From NCBI GenBank assembly GCA_026393455.1, contig JAPLAE010000107.1, positions 1 through 46,756 of the forward strand: a stretch of DNA of 46,756 nt, read 5' to 3'. Shown here piece after piece: positions 33,928 through 45,003 of this stretch. The notes under the pieces were generated by a model. The model was not told the origin of the DNA and did no database searches. It saw only the letters and a list, made by a program, of their open reading frames with translations. How positions within the stretch are numbered: the stretch's first letter is position 1; every line of letters starts with the position of its first letter. A program made the position numbers and the translations under genes. This DNA is from Actinomycetota bacterium (lineage in GTDB: Bacteria; Actinomycetota; Acidimicrobiia; Acidimicrobiales; Acidimicrobilacustridaceae).

Positions 33928-35901
33928 ATGAGTCCCGAAACTCCCCCTCCCGCGTCCGGTCCTGGCGAAAACGGAAAAAACAGCCGATTCGGGGGTGACC
34001 ACGGATGGCCGCGCTGGACGATCTTCGTGCTGATAGCGGTCATCGCTGGTGCCATCGGACTTCAGTTTCTTGCCTCGTCGACGCCAAGCACTCAGATTTC
34101 CTACGGACAGTTCATCGACGACCTCACGGGTAATGGCGTCAAGAAAGCAACGTTCGACAATACAAACGGACACATCTCCGGAACGCTCAACGACGGTTCA
34201 CATTTCTCCACCACCGGGCCAATCAAACCCACCGACGCTGACCAAGCGCTCTTTACCCAAAAGGGTGTCGAGTACTCGTCACCAACAAGCAGTATCTGGA
34301 GCACTCTCATCCCGTTGCTTCTGCCTGTCGCTCTGCTCATCGGATTCTTTGTCTGGATGCAACGCCGAGCTTCAGGGCAAATGGGCGGAATCATGTCTAT
34401 CGGCAAGAGCAAGGCAAAGACCTATTCATCGGAGCGACCTGCGACCACATTTGCTGATGTCGCTGGTTACGAAGGCGTCAAGCAGGAAGTCACCGAAGTC
34501 ATCGATTTCCTTAAACACCCCGAACGATTCGCCGAAATCGGAGCGCGTATTCCAAAGGGAATTCTGCTCGTTGGACCTCCAGGAACAGGAAAGACCCTCA
34601 TTGCTCGCGCAGTAGCAGGTGAGGCCGGAGTGCCATTTCTGTCGGTCACGGGTTCTGATTTCATGGAGATGTTTGTTGGCGTAGGCGCGAGTCGCGTTCG
34701 CGATTTGTTCAACAGCGCCCGCAAGATGGGCCGAGCCATCATCTTCGTCGACGAAATCGATTCGATTGGACGTAAGCGCGGTGCCGGCTTAGGCGGCGGT
34801 CACGACGAACGCGAGCAAACTCTCAACCAAATGCTGTCTGAGATGGACGGTTTCGAAGTCACAACCGGAATTGTCATGATCGCGGCAACGAATCGCCCCG
34901 ACATTCTTGATCCCGCACTTCTTCGTCCGGGCCGATTCGATCGTCAGGTTGTTGTTCCGCTGCCTGAACTTGAAGACCGTCGCCAAATTCTTGATGTGCA
35001 CATCCGACACAAGCGTGTCGATGCCGATGTCGATCTTGATCTCGTCGCCCGCGGAACACCCGGAATGAGCGGTGCAGATCTTGCCAACCTTGTGAATGAA
35101 GCGGCACTCTTCGCTGTGCGTGAAGGATCCACCGAAATTCATCGGCGAAACTTCGAAGAAGCACGAGATCGAATCCTCATGGGTCAGCGTCGGGATTCCA
35201 TGGCGCTTTCAGATCTTGAGAAAGAGGCCATCGCCTACCACGAGGCCGGTCATGCCGTTTGTGCTGCCGTCTTGCCCACTGCCGATCCATTGCACAAAGT
35301 GACAATCATCCCGTCGGGCATGGCCCTCGGCGTCACTATGCAGTTGCCAATTGAGGAGCGCCACATCTACCGAGAGGACTACATCCAGGACATGCTGATC
35401 GTACGCATGGGCGGACGTATGGCAGAACAACTCGTCTTCGATGTCGTGTCTACCGGAGCAAATAACGATCTTGTCGGAGCAACCGAACTTGCTCGCAAGA
35501 TGGTTCGAGAATGGGGCATGAGCACTCGAGTCGGCCCAATGGCATGGGGCTCGCAGGGTCAGGTCTTCCTCGGCGAGGATCTCATGCACACGCGTGACTA
35601 CTCCGATGACACCGCACGTGTCATCGACGAGGAAGTCGAACGCATCTTGCGTCAAGCTCAGGAAAGTTGCCGATCAGTCCTCGCCGAAAATCGCAACGGA
35701 CTCGATCTCGTTGCTCGGGCACTCCTCGAACACGAAACGATCGATGGCACCGAAGTTTCACGACTTCTCGAATTGGCCCGCGCCGGCTCAACCTCAGCCA
35801 ATCCACATAACGGAACCTCCGTGCCTACGTCACCGAAAGGCATCGAGGACTCTCCCCCGGCTGATCTCGCCGCTGAGTCCGAAGTAGAGGCCGAGAACTA
35901 A
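33928..35901 (+). CDS. ftsH: ATP-dependent membrane zinc protease FtsH
   Basis: Membrane-anchored AAA+ protease of 657 aa that extracts and degrades misassembled membrane and regulatory proteins. Two membrane helices (30-49 and 126-145) flank a short external domain. The AAA domain has Walker A GPPGTGKT (216-223), Walker B IIFVDEID and the pore-loop region [15 protein letters not shown]. The second region of homology follows ([19 protein letters not shown]), then the protease zinc motif HEAGH at 438-442. Length is normal. Its promoter looks leaderless. The gene converges on the thioredoxin-like gene with one base between them. Confidence 0.97.
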   Translation: MSPETPPPASGPGENGKNSRFGGDHGWPRWTIFVLIAVIAGAIGLQFLASSTPSTQISYGQFIDDLTGNGVKKATFDNTNGHISGTLNDGSHFSTTGPIKPTDADQALFTQKGVEYSSPTSSIWSTLIPLLLPVALLIGFFVWMQRRASGQMGGIMSIGKSKAKTYSSERPATTFADVAGYEGVKQEVTEVIDFLKHPERFAEIGARIPKGILLVGPPGTGKTLIARAVAGEAGVPFLSVTGSDFMEMFVGVGASRVRDLFNSARKMGRAIIFVDEIDSIGRKRGAGLGGGHDEREQTLNQMLSEMDGFEVTTGIVMIAATNRPDILDPALLRPGRFDRQVVVPLPELEDRRQILDVHIRHKRVDADVDLDLVARGTPGMSGADLANLVNEAALFAVREGSTEIHRRNFEEARDRILMGQRRDSMALSDLEKEAIAYHEAGHAVCAAVLPTADPLHKVTIIPSGMALGVTMQLPIEERHIYREDYIQDMLIVRMGGRMAEQLVFDVVSTGANNDLVGATELARKMVREWGMSTRVGPMAWGSQGQVFLGEDLMHTRDYSDDTARVIDEEVERILRQAQESCRSVLAENRNGLDLVARALLEHETIDGTEVSRLLELARAGSTSANPHNGTSVPTSPKGIEDSPPADLAAESEVEAEN

Positions 35902-35902
35902 C

Positions 35903-36358
35903 TCAGTCGTGAGTTTCGCATGGTCCCGGAGTTGATCCCGGAGCCCGAGACTCGGCCACTGCGGCCCATAAATCTGTTGCCGTCACTGGCCCAAGGAAAT
36001 GACGCTGAACGATTCCATCGGCATCGGCGATGAGAACAAGCGGCACTGCATCGATCCCGTAACGGCGGTGTATCTCGGCATCGGCAATGGTCTCAAGTTC
36101 CTGAACGCACACTGGCCCATCGGGCCCCGCGTCAAGATGGACTGCCTTTGACCAGACGCCCGAACAGGCATCACAAGTTGACGACGTGAATACCGCCACC
36201 AGCCACGGCGCACCAGGACGTAGGAAATCGCGTCGGTCAAGTTGGACCGGGATGTTCCAATCGGAATCGGCGGGAGGCGCAGGCTTTCTCCGTTGCAAGA
36301 CAACAGCAACAACGACAGCGATACCAACGAGCACTAGGGCGATGAGGAACCGTTCCAT
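35903..36358 (-). CDS. Membrane-anchored thioredoxin-like protein
   Basis: Protein of 151 aa with one N-terminal membrane helix (4-21), so the thioredoxin fold probably lies outside the membrane. The active site is CDAC (62-65) in WLVAVFTSSTCDACSGVW, followed by a cis-proline loop (AVPLVLI). It could reduce or exchange disulfides of exported proteins. It follows the DUF5719 gene by 2 nt, so it is in the operon with the large glycosyltransferase and may serve the same envelope machinery. Confidence 0.82.
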   Translation of the reverse strand: MERFLIALVLVGIAVVVAVVLQRRKPAPPADSDWNIPVQLDRRDFLRPGAPWLVAVFTSSTCDACSGVWSKAVHLDAGPDGPVCVQELETIADAEIHRRYGIDAVPLVLIADADGIVQRHFLGPVTATDLWAAVAESRAPGSTPGPCETHD

Positions 36359-36360
36359 CG

Positions 36361-38013
36361 TCAGCGAAGCGTGGTTGTCGTAGCAGCGCCAGCAATTGTT
36401 GTTGTTGTTGCACCAGCGATCGTGGTGGTCGTCACTGCCGCTGTCGTGGTGGTTGTTTCAGGCACAACCGTGTCGTCTGAACGAACGGCTGCAGATTCAG
36501 CGACCGCTTGCTCAGGCGTAAAAACATTGACTGGCAATGACTCTGTTCCTACGACTGGAAAGTCGGAAACTGTCTGGATCTCGAACGGACTTGTGACAGT
36601 CATCCACTGCCCGACAACGACGGGACGATCGGATTCCACCTCAACCGAAGCATCGGCCTTTCCAACGGTCGCCGTTGCCAGATTAAGGACAAGTCGCTGG
36701 CCGGGAGCAATACGAACTGACTTCGCAGCCGCTACCGCGGCGACTGAACCTTTTGAATGCAAAGAGATCGTCACTGTTGCTGTCTGCGAGCCAGAAGGGT
36801 TCGCCACAGCAATCAGCGTCGTAGAAACATCAGTCGCCGAGGAAACTGTGCCGAGCCATGACGTCGCAGCGACGGGGACACCCATCGAGAAGGCAAGTCC
36901 TCCGACAGACGCGCCACGTGTCGCTCCGATAGATCGCTCGGCAACAATGGGCACTCCACTCCCCGACCGAACGATCAGCCAACGACCGACGGATTTCGGA
37001 ATCCGGGGATCGGTTCCAAGATCGATTTGTGCCGACCGGTGCGACGCGACTTGAACGACAAACGGCTCGACGGTGCCGTTCGTAGCCGGATCATCGAGTT
37101 GAATTTCAACCTGTACTTCGGTATCGGCGTCGCCCATATTCATCACGGACACGATCTCTCGTGCGTTTATCGATGCGGCTGTCGCCACTGGGAACGTCCA
37201 GACCGTCGCTACCGTTGTTGCTCCGAGGACTGCGGTGAGGCCTTGCTCGGTGTTCGTGCGGCCGTCACCGGTTTGAATCTGTTCAGTGATCACGCGACCG
37301 ATCCGAGCGTGGACCGTGGTGGAAACTCGTTCTCGAAGCGTGACGATGGCGCCGACATCAACTTTGACGACGCGCCCGCCTGGAACAACCATTCCCTGAA
37401 GTTGCTGTGGGGTTCGTGCTCCGTCTTCCGTATCGAAGGAGATATCAACTGTTGCTTCACCCGGGAAGGGATTGAACAGCGCGAGCAAATTGCGAGTTCC
37501 TGCTCGAGTCGTGCCAGAAGGGAAATACCAGTTGTCACCTGGACTCGACGCACATGCACTGATCGATCGACCAGCAGGCCCACGAAGTTCATGCGTGACG
37601 GTTATTCCGCCGCCAGAGACTTCAACGAGCGCAGACGCCCATGGTGCCTTCAAGATGTCACTGATCCGGAGAGTCGTCTGACCGTGAGCTCCGACGGCCA
37701 CCGACTTGACCGCAGTGGTTCCGCTTTCGGCGTAGGCAGTTACAGATCCGCTCGCGTCATTGGATGATGCATTTGAGATCGTAAGGGTTTGTTCCGCAAA
37801 CCCAGCGGTGTCACCCGCAACGACGCCGGTGGCGGTCCCCGCTGCGCAGTACCAAGTGGAACTGAGCGCATCATCAGCAGATGCAGTTGGAACCATCTCG
37901 TTGAGACGCACATTGGGATGATTTCCGGAGCCGGTTCTGTTTTGCGCGGCAATCGCGGTAGCCAAAAGTGCAGCGATGAGTAACAGAATTGGCAGTCGCC
38001 ACGCGCGCTTCAC
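36361..38013 (-). CDS. DUF5719 exported protein with Thr-rich tail
   Basis: Secreted or membrane-tethered protein of 550 aa: N-terminal hydrophobic segment (about 7-23), then repeated beta-rich modules with motifs such as WYCAAGTATG, NWYFPSGTTRAGTRNLLALFNPFPGEA and a later SWLGTV strand. These fit DUF5719, known from actinobacterial operons beside wbbL-like glycosyltransferases. The last 35 residues are a low-complexity TTT/IAGA repeat, probably a spacer in the wall. Start is a GTG whose GTGA overlaps the stop codon of the large glycosyltransferase, showing coupled translation. Function unknown. Confidence 0.82.
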   Translation of the reverse strand: MKRAWRLPILLLIAALLATAIAAQNRTGSGNHPNVRLNEMVPTASADDALSSTWYCAAGTATGVVAGDTAGFAEQTLTISNASSNDASGSVTAYAESGTTAVKSVAVGAHGQTTLRISDILKAPWASALVEVSGGGITVTHELRGPAGRSISACASSPGDNWYFPSGTTRAGTRNLLALFNPFPGEATVDISFDTEDGARTPQQLQGMVVPGGRVVKVDVGAIVTLRERVSTTVHARIGRVITEQIQTGDGRTNTEQGLTAVLGATTVATVWTFPVATAASINAREIVSVMNMGDADTEVQVEIQLDDPATNGTVEPFVVQVASHRSAQIDLGTDPRIPKSVGRWLIVRSGSGVPIVAERSIGATRGASVGGLAFSMGVPVAATSWLGTVSSATDVSTTLIAVANPSGSQTATVTISLHSKGSVAAVAAAKSVRIAPGQRLVLNLATATVGKADASVEVESDRPVVVGQWMTVTSPFEIQTVSDFPVVGTESLPVNVFTPEQAVAESAAVRSDDTVVPETTTTTAAVTTTTIAGATTTTIAGAATTTTLR

Positions 38014-41000
38014 TTCGATCGCCTCCGGAGTCCGCGACGTTGACGTACAACTTCTTCATCGACGCCTGTGGGCTCAGATGTCTCCGGCACTTCAGTTGCT
38101 TCCGCTTCCTCGACGTTCAAAGGTGCCTCAATGGGCACAAACTCGACAACCTCAAGGATGCCGGTATCGATGAGAATTCGGTCGAGCGCATCGGGACCTT
38201 CGACTCGACCAGCTTCTGGAATGACTTCCTCAGAACTGCTCTTATCGACCTGAACGTCTTCCACCATGAGCAGATCTGTGCGTTCATCTTCTCGAACTCG
38301 CACGCGCAATAAATACACAACGACGAGAATCCAAAGAAGTGCTTGTCCGCCAAGTAGCAACCAGCGAGTTGCCGGCGTATGGAAAGAAAGCGTGGCGGCT
38401 CCCCCGCTGTCGGCTGTGAATGAGTTCGACCATCCGAATGCCGACGAGCGCGTGAGTGACTTCCCATTCACCTTGAGCGACCAGCTGTCTCCCGCTGAAG
38501 CGACGTAGACCTCACCCGCCCCGGGAAGATCACCCTTTGCTTCGGGGAAGCCGGCGAAGTCGGTCAAGACTGCCGTCGATTTTTGCAGTGCAGGATCGGT
38601 TCGATCAGCAAGCGAAGGTCCGCCGTCTGGAAGCTGTGAACCACTCGGCAGAAACGCAATTCCAGGAGCCCACGCCGAGTTGCGATACACACGAACCCCC
38701 GGGTTTACCGTGATTGACGCAAGGTCAAGTTGTGCATCGAGCACCGAAAGCAAGTCGGCAGGAACGGACGCACGTGAACGCGCATATGGATCGGGTGCAG
38801 GCGCAACGGTAACGACCACGTATCGGACGGCCATTGGCGACAACAGCGCGCCTAGGCGAGCAGTCCCTCCGTTCGATGCCGTTTGCAGTGCTCGCGCAAG
38901 ATTGCTGGTTGCGCCCGAATCCGAGCCTGGCCATTGCTCAGCGATCGACGGCGTTCCTGCGACTGTTGTCGCAAACGCAAGTGTTCTGTTCGGTCCGAGG
39001 TTGTCTACTGCGGGAGCATCGAGATTCCAGCCTTGGAGCGGAAGTGCTGATACATCTCCGAGCCAAAGAACCCGATAGGCGCCATCGGTAGTTCCGTCGC
39101 CAAGGAAAGAAAGAGAGCGATCGAAATCGCCGCGCGGTAGATCCCAACGTCCGGAGAGCGAAGAAAGCAGCGAGGGTCCGAGTGCACCAATAAACGCCAG
39201 GGCAGCGAAGAGTGAAACGATCTGTCGCCATCCGAAGTGATAGTCGGGAAGGTCAATCTCGAACGCGGCCATCCCGAGACCAGCAGCGAGGCCAACGCCG
39301 AGCGCTGCTGGAACGAGGAGCATTGATGGGCCGGGCAGCACCGAGGTCAACCAGCCTTGGCCGAAGGCCCACGCGAGTCCGAATCCAACAATCGCAAGCA
39401 CCCATCCGCGAACAGCCCAAGTCAGTCGCCAACGGCGACCGATGAACAATGGCAATAGTGCAGTGACAAGAAGGAACCAACCGACGATTCCCGTTCCGAA
39501 TGGTCCGGTTCCAAAACGCAAGACATCGCCGAGTCGCAGAGAAAATCCACCGTTCGATGACACGCCGACGATGGCGTCCCATCCGTCCAGAAAGCCAAGA
39601 CTCCAAGGCAGATGCAGAACGAGGGCGAACACAGAACCGCCGACGCCCACGAAGATGATTCGACCGGTTCCTACAAACTGTCCAGCGACCCAGCCACCAA
39701 AAGCAAACGCAAGCGCAACGCCGGAGACAACAACGATGATGGCCGGATCAATGATTGCGCCCAACGCAACGATGAGACCTACGAGAACAAGACGATGCCC
39801 GAGCGGTCGATGGCGAACTCCCGGCCCAGGTTCATCGCCTTTGCGACCGAAAGGAGCAAGTTCGCTGGCTGCCGCGAGTTGAGCGACAACCCACGGAAGC
39901 AATGCATAGAGAGCCAGAGTCCCCCACTGCCCCCGCGCCATAGCGTTCGCGGCAACGGGAACGATGAGATAAACGACAGCGCTAAGAAGCCGCGCTCGTT
40001 GCGATGTCACCGGCCGGGTGAGCCGCCACATCCCCAGGACGCCTAAGGGCCAGAGGCCAAGAATGAGGACGCCGCGCAGGAGTCCGACTGCTCCCAGTAC
40101 GAGATAGCCGAGCGCCCCAAGGACCCCAAAGCCCGTAGGGGCTGGAGCACTTGAGCCAAGCCCTACAGATTGGTAACCGCTGGTCCAACGCTCAAGCATT
40201 TGGCTGGGCGAAAGTAACCGCACGAAATCCCCAACTGCAGGAACGCCATGAAGAATGAGTTCGCGTCCGCCTGCAACCAAGAACACAAGCATCAATGCCC
40301 ACACGACAAATGGAGTTGCCGAGCGGGCATCGCGCAAGTTCGACATCAGTTCTCGACCACCAGCTGCAGCCTCGGAGCGCGCTATTCGATGACGCATGAA
40401 ACCCGTGAGCCGAGCGCTACCGCGAGATTGGAACGCATGAACTTCACTATCGGGAACGCGACGAATTACCGCTAGTGACTTTCGGCGATCGCGTGCGCTT
40501 GAGGAATTGCGCGTATTCCATGTCCAGGCAGACCACATGTCTCTTGCTCGACGGAAATGGCCGAGCAGAACTGCTTGCAAAATCTCCATGAGTGAAAGAG
40601 CAAACGCTTCAGGCGTCGCTCGCAATCGAGTGCCAAACGAATCTGAGTTGCGCATGGCCCGCAATCGATGGCGAGCTTGCAGTCGACGTCGATCATCGGC
40701 TGGACGACGAATTCCGAGAGCTTCTAAGTGAGCAACACGAGCAGCGGGAGCAACGATGACTCGGGCCCCGGCCACATGAGCTCTCCAACAAAGTTCGAGG
40801 TCCTCGCCATGAAAGGTGATCGCAGCGTCGTAGCCACCCAGCGCCTCAAAGAGGTCGGCACGAACCAACGTGACCGCACCCGGGATGAAAAAAACGTCAC
40901 GAACGGCATCGTGCTGCTCTTGATCAAGATCGCCACGTTCGACATACGGAGCCGAATGACCAAATCGGTCAGCGCCCATGCCCACCGACAACAGCCGACG

Positions 41001-41597
41001 ATCGTCATTCCAATCTACGAGTTTCGGTCCCACGATTCCTGCGTTCGAACGAAATGCTTCTTCGACGAGAAGTCGAACAGCGTCAGGCTCGAGTCTGATG
41101 TCGTCGTGACAAAACAGATAGAACGCAGCCCCCTGCACGGATAGAAGGGCTTCATTCGCTGCCGCGGCGAAGCCGCCGTTTTCCTCGAGCCGACGAAGGT
41201 GGGCATCGGGCAAAACGGCGCCGACCCGGTCACGAAGGGCGCTGTCGTCGGCGCTCGCAGCATCGACGACAAGGACTGAAAGCGCGGTGTAGTCCTGCGC
41301 TCGGAGGCTGGCCAATGTTTCCTCGAACCATTCGCCAGGATCATGGGCGACGAGGACCGCAACCACCGCAGGCGCAGGTCCTTCGGGTTCATCGGCCTCG
41401 AAAAGTGCCTCGTACGATGCCGCCGGCGTGTTGATCTCACGCTCGGCCGCCGAACTGGCACTTAGGGCCGCGAATAACTCGTCGAAGATCGAGTCGGACC
41501 CGTCATCGGCTGTCGGACCGGCCGAACTCACATCGGGAGAGTGCGGAGTCGGGCCCGGCCCATGATCGGGGGCGGAGGGGGGTTCAGGAACAGTCAC
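38010..41597 (-). CDS. Giant GT2 glycosyltransferase fused to polytopic membrane domain
   Basis: Protein of 1195 aa. After a disordered acidic/Pro-rich N-terminus, a GT2 domain begins near residue 76 (PAVVAVLVAHDPGEWFEETL) with VVDAASAD, the HDD metal site (FYLFCHDDIRLEPDAV) and the FHGEDLELCWRAHVAG acceptor motif, resembling WbbL/GlfT-type enzymes. About 500 residues of membrane segments follow, then an extracytoplasmic domain, a last helix and a long acidic tail ending in QRRGLRRRSK. It probably adds a sugar to a lipid-linked or wall glycan. The GTG at 41597 has GGAG 6 nt before it; the frame stays open to 41723, but that part overlaps a divergent gene. The start is uncertain. Confidence 0.82.
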   Translation of the reverse strand: MTVPEPPSAPDHGPGPTPHSPDVSSAGPTADDGSDSIFDELFAALSASSAAEREINTPAASYEALFEADEPEGPAPAVVAVLVAHDPGEWFEETLASLRAQDYTALSVLVVDAASADDSALRDRVGAVLPDAHLRRLEENGGFAAAANEALLSVQGAAFYLFCHDDIRLEPDAVRLLVEEAFRSNAGIVGPKLVDWNDDRRLLSVGMGADRFGHSAPYVERGDLDQEQHDAVRDVFFIPGAVTLVRADLFEALGGYDAAITFHGEDLELCWRAHVAGARVIVAPAARVAHLEALGIRRPADDRRRLQARHRLRAMRNSDSFGTRLRATPEAFALSLMEILQAVLLGHFRRARDMWSAWTWNTRNSSSARDRRKSLAVIRRVPDSEVHAFQSRGSARLTGFMRHRIARSEAAAGGRELMSNLRDARSATPFVVWALMLVFLVAGGRELILHGVPAVGDFVRLLSPSQMLERWTSGYQSVGLGSSAPAPTGFGVLGALGYLVLGAVGLLRGVLILGLWPLGVLGMWRLTRPVTSQRARLLSAVVYLIVPVAANAMARGQWGTLALYALLPWVVAQLAAASELAPFGRKGDEPGPGVRHRPLGHRLVLVGLIVALGAIIDPAIIVVVSGVALAFAFGGWVAGQFVGTGRIIFVGVGGSVFALVLHLPWSLGFLDGWDAIVGVSSNGGFSLRLGDVLRFGTGPFGTGIVGWFLLVTALLPLFIGRRWRLTWAVRGWVLAIVGFGLAWAFGQGWLTSVLPGPSMLLVPAALGVGLAAGLGMAAFEIDLPDYHFGWRQIVSLFAALAFIGALGPSLLSSLSGRWDLPRGDFDRSLSFLGDGTTDGAYRVLWLGDVSALPLQGWNLDAPAVDNLGPNRTLAFATTVAGTPSIAEQWPGSDSGATSNLARALQTASNGGTARLGALLSPMAVRYVVVTVAPAPDPYARSRASVPADLLSVLDAQLDLASITVNPGVRVYRNSAWAPGIAFLPSGSQLPDGGPSLADRTDPALQKSTAVLTDFAGFPEAKGDLPGAGEVYVASAGDSWSLKVNGKSLTRSSAFGWSNSFTADSGGAATLSFHTPATRWLLLGGQALLWILVVVYLLRVRVREDERTDLLMVEDVQVDKSSSEEVIPEAGRVEGPDALDRILIDTGILEVVEFVPIEAPLNVEEAEATEVPETSEPTGVDEEVVRQRRGLRRRSK

Positions 41598-41648
41598 GAC
41601 GGTCTCCGAGGGTAGCCGTCCCACTGTCTGATCCCGCTGACCCCCGTC

Positions 41649-41654
41649 TACGCT
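41649..41654 (+). promoter_or_regulatory. -10 box, leaderless start of 73-aa protein
   Basis: TACGCT ends 7 nt before the GTG at 41662. It probably drives the whole rightward run of glycosyltransferase, rmd and perhaps beyond. Confidence 0.5.
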
Positions 41655-41661
41655 GACCGAT

Positions 41662-41883
41662 GTGGAAAATGAACGAGTAGACCCGCTTCGACGAGCCGCC
41701 CACGAGGCGCTGAGCGTCGGCATCGGGCTTGGAATACTTGGGTTTCAACGATTTCAGGTCCAACGTCGAGAGTGGGAACGCTCAACCGGCGCTTCGTTCC
41801 CCTCCCCCGCTGACTGCGAAAAACGAATGACCGATGCTGTCAACACCATCTCCACCCTCTTCGTAAAATTCGGACCTCGCTAA
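41662..41883 (+). CDS. Small conserved-looking protein, 73 aa
   Basis: Short protein starting at a GTG. It has an amphipathic/hydrophobic helix (RRAAHEALSVGIGLGILGFQRFQVQRREWE), then a polar middle and a C-terminal helix. GIGLGILGFQRFQVQRRE resembles small helical proteins found beside glycosyltransferases in related bacteria, but I cannot name a family. The stop codon is one base before the GTG of the GT4 gene, so the two are cotranslated. A leaderless promoter directly precedes it, and it points away from the giant glycosyltransferase. Confidence 0.65.
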   Translation: MENERVDPLRRAAHEALSVGIGLGILGFQRFQVQRREWERSTGASFPSPADCEKRMTDAVNTISTLFVKFGPR

Positions 41884-41884
41884 C

Positions 41885-43009
41885 GTGCGCATCGCTGTCG
41901 ACGCGACCTCATTGATCGGTCACCGAACCGGAATCGGCGGCGTCACTCGCACCTATCTCCACCGACTCACTCGGCCCAACTTTGAAATTTCCGCGTTCGC
42001 TGTTTCGCGCCGCGGCACAGGGCCGATGCTCGATGAACTCCCGCGTGGCGTCGAGGCACATCGACGCCCCATGGTCGCTCGCCCACTCCGTGCAATGTGG
42101 CGTCGGGGTCCATGGCCGCCGATTGAGTGGTGGACCGGCGACATCGATCTTGTTTGGGGCCCGAATTACGTCGTGCCCCCGACAAAGAATGCTGCGCGTG
42201 TCGTGATGGTCCATGACCTCACCGCAGTGCACTTCCCCGAAATGTGCACACGAGATGTCCAGCAAATGCCGTCTCTCTTGCGTCGCGAAATTCGCGATGG
42301 AGCATGGATCAATACTCCATCTCAAGCAGTCGCCGACGACGTCGTCGAAACACTTCAGGTCGATCCTCATCGCGTTCGAGCGATTCACCTTGGAGGCCCG
42401 GAACGACTCAGTTCGGTAACGAGAGGTGAACGAGCCGTGCGAGGTCGTCTTTTTGCTGGCGTCGATGAGTACTTGCTCTCGCTCGGAACCATCGAACCAC
42501 GCAAAGACATCCCGTCACTCGTTCGCGCCTTCGACGTGATCGCACCTCGACGACCAAACCTGCACCTCGTCATCGCAGGCCCCGATGGCTGGGGCGTCGA
42601 TGCTGTCAGCGATGTCATTGGTGCATCGCCGTATCGCTCTCGAATTCGCCGAACGGGTTGGCTCACCGACGCTGACCGCGACGATCTCCTTGCTGGCACG
42701 CAAGCATTCGTTTATCCATCGTTGCTTGAGGGATTTGGCATTCCGCCACTCGAAGCAATGGCCGCTGGCGTGCCGGTGATCGCCACCCGAACTGGGTCCC
42801 TTCCTGAAGTTCTCGGCGCTGCAGCCGAGTGGGCCGAGCCAGGAGACGTCGACACTTTGGTGATAGCAATCGAAACCGTCCTCGACGATCAGGCCATTGC
42901 CCGCTCGTTGGTAACAGCGGGAGATGAACGGCTCACGCACTTCTCGTGGGATCGATCCACTGATGAACTCGTTGCGCTGTTCGAACTTGCGTGCGCGGCA
43001 CGGGCCTAA
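41885..43009 (+). CDS. GT4-family glycosyltransferase
   Basis: Retaining GT-B glycosyltransferase of 374 aa, predicted to act at the cytoplasmic face on an envelope oligosaccharide. The N-terminal domain has the donor/acceptor loop [23 protein letters not shown] near residue 5. The C-terminal domain has [19 protein letters not shown] and the nucleotide-sugar motif [18 protein letters not shown] starting at 282, both as in mannosyl/rhamnosyl-type GT4 enzymes. Start is a GTG one base after the preceding gene. Rmd follows after 9 nt, so a GDP-6-deoxy-sugar donor is plausible but unproven. Confidence 0.9.
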   Translation: MRIAVDATSLIGHRTGIGGVTRTYLHRLTRPNFEISAFAVSRRGTGPMLDELPRGVEAHRRPMVARPLRAMWRRGPWPPIEWWTGDIDLVWGPNYVVPPTKNAARVVMVHDLTAVHFPEMCTRDVQQMPSLLRREIRDGAWINTPSQAVADDVVETLQVDPHRVRAIHLGGPERLSSVTRGERAVRGRLFAGVDEYLLSLGTIEPRKDIPSLVRAFDVIAPRRPNLHLVIAGPDGWGVDAVSDVIGASPYRSRIRRTGWLTDADRDDLLAGTQAFVYPSLLEGFGIPPLEAMAAGVPVIATRTGSLPEVLGAAAEWAEPGDVDTLVIAIETVLDDQAIARSLVTAGDERLTHFSWDRSTDELVALFELACAARA

Positions 43010-43018
43010 GGTGACCTT

Positions 43019-43924
43019 ATGAGGGCTCTTGTAACGGGTGCGGCAGGATTTGTTGGGCAACACCTTTGCGCTCACCTCCTCAGCGAGGGTGACACCGTGA
43101 TCGGTGTTGATCGCGCCGACGGACCAGATCTCCTTGACCCCACCGGTGTAAACGCGCTCGTGGCCAACATTCGACCCGACGTCGTCTACCACCTCGGAGG
43201 CTGGAGCGATGTTGGCGCGTCGTGGGAGTTTCCCCTCGATGCATTCCGAGTCAACGGCGAAGGAACACTCAATGTTCTGCGTGCGTGTATCGACAATGGA
43301 TCGCCTCGCGTGCTTGCTGTTAGTAGCGCCGACGTGTACGGGCGTGTCACTCCCGAAGAACTTCCGATCAATGAATCCACACCATTTCGACCCGTGACTC
43401 CATATGCCGCCAGCAAAGTCGCTGCCGATCAGCTCGCTTTGCAGGCATGGCTAGGGCACGGACTCGAAACCATCCGAGTCCGCGCGTTCAATCATCTCGG
43501 CCCAGGGCAAACCACGAAATTCGTTGCGCCTGCAATCGCCGAGCGGATTGCGCTCAATGAACGCGACGGCATCACTGCTCTCCCTGTCGGCAACCTCACC
43601 CCCCGACGAGACCTCACTGATGTTCGCGACGTCGTGCGCGCGTATCGACTTCTCATACGTAAAGGCGAACCAGGCGAGGCGTACAACGTTTGCTCTGGAC
43701 GCGACCTCACCATTGGTGAACTTGCGAACCGACTCGTAGCCCTGGCAACTGTGCCAATGTCACTCGAGGCCGACCCCGAGCTTCAACGACCCGTTGAAAC
43801 CCCAATCCTGCGCGGTGATCCAAGCCGAGTGCATGCCGCCACCGGATGGTCCCCCGAGATTTCACTCGACTCGACACTGCAAGACATTCTTGACGAGCAA
43901 CGTGAGTTAGCCAACGGGAAATGA
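43019..43924 (+). CDS. rmd: GDP-4-keto-6-deoxy-D-mannose reductase-like epimerase/dehydratase
   Basis: Extended SDR of 301 aa. The NAD(P) motif TGAAGFVG is at 6-13, and the catalytic Ser102/103 region and YAASK (Tyr129, Lys133) follow. The segments FNHLGPGQ, RDLTDVRDVVRAY and GDPSRVHAATGW are typical of Rmd, which reduces GDP-4-keto-6-deoxymannose to GDP-D-rhamnose. Having gmd directly downstream supports this; other fates such as GDP-talose or GDP-fucose cannot be excluded. An AAGGTGA Shine-Dalgarno lies 4 nt before the ATG (TAAGGT also fits a -10 box at 6 nt). Confidence 0.85.
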   Translation: MRALVTGAAGFVGQHLCAHLLSEGDTVIGVDRADGPDLLDPTGVNALVANIRPDVVYHLGGWSDVGASWEFPLDAFRVNGEGTLNVLRACIDNGSPRVLAVSSADVYGRVTPEELPINESTPFRPVTPYAASKVAADQLALQAWLGHGLETIRVRAFNHLGPGQTTKFVAPAIAERIALNERDGITALPVGNLTPRRDLTDVRDVVRAYRLLIRKGEPGEAYNVCSGRDLTIGELANRLVALATVPMSLEADPELQRPVETPILRGDPSRVHAATGWSPEISLDSTLQDILDEQRELANGK

Positions 43925-43933
43925 CTGCGAACG

Positions 43934-44998
<1,065 letters not shown>

Positions 44999-45003
44999 CT
45001 GCC

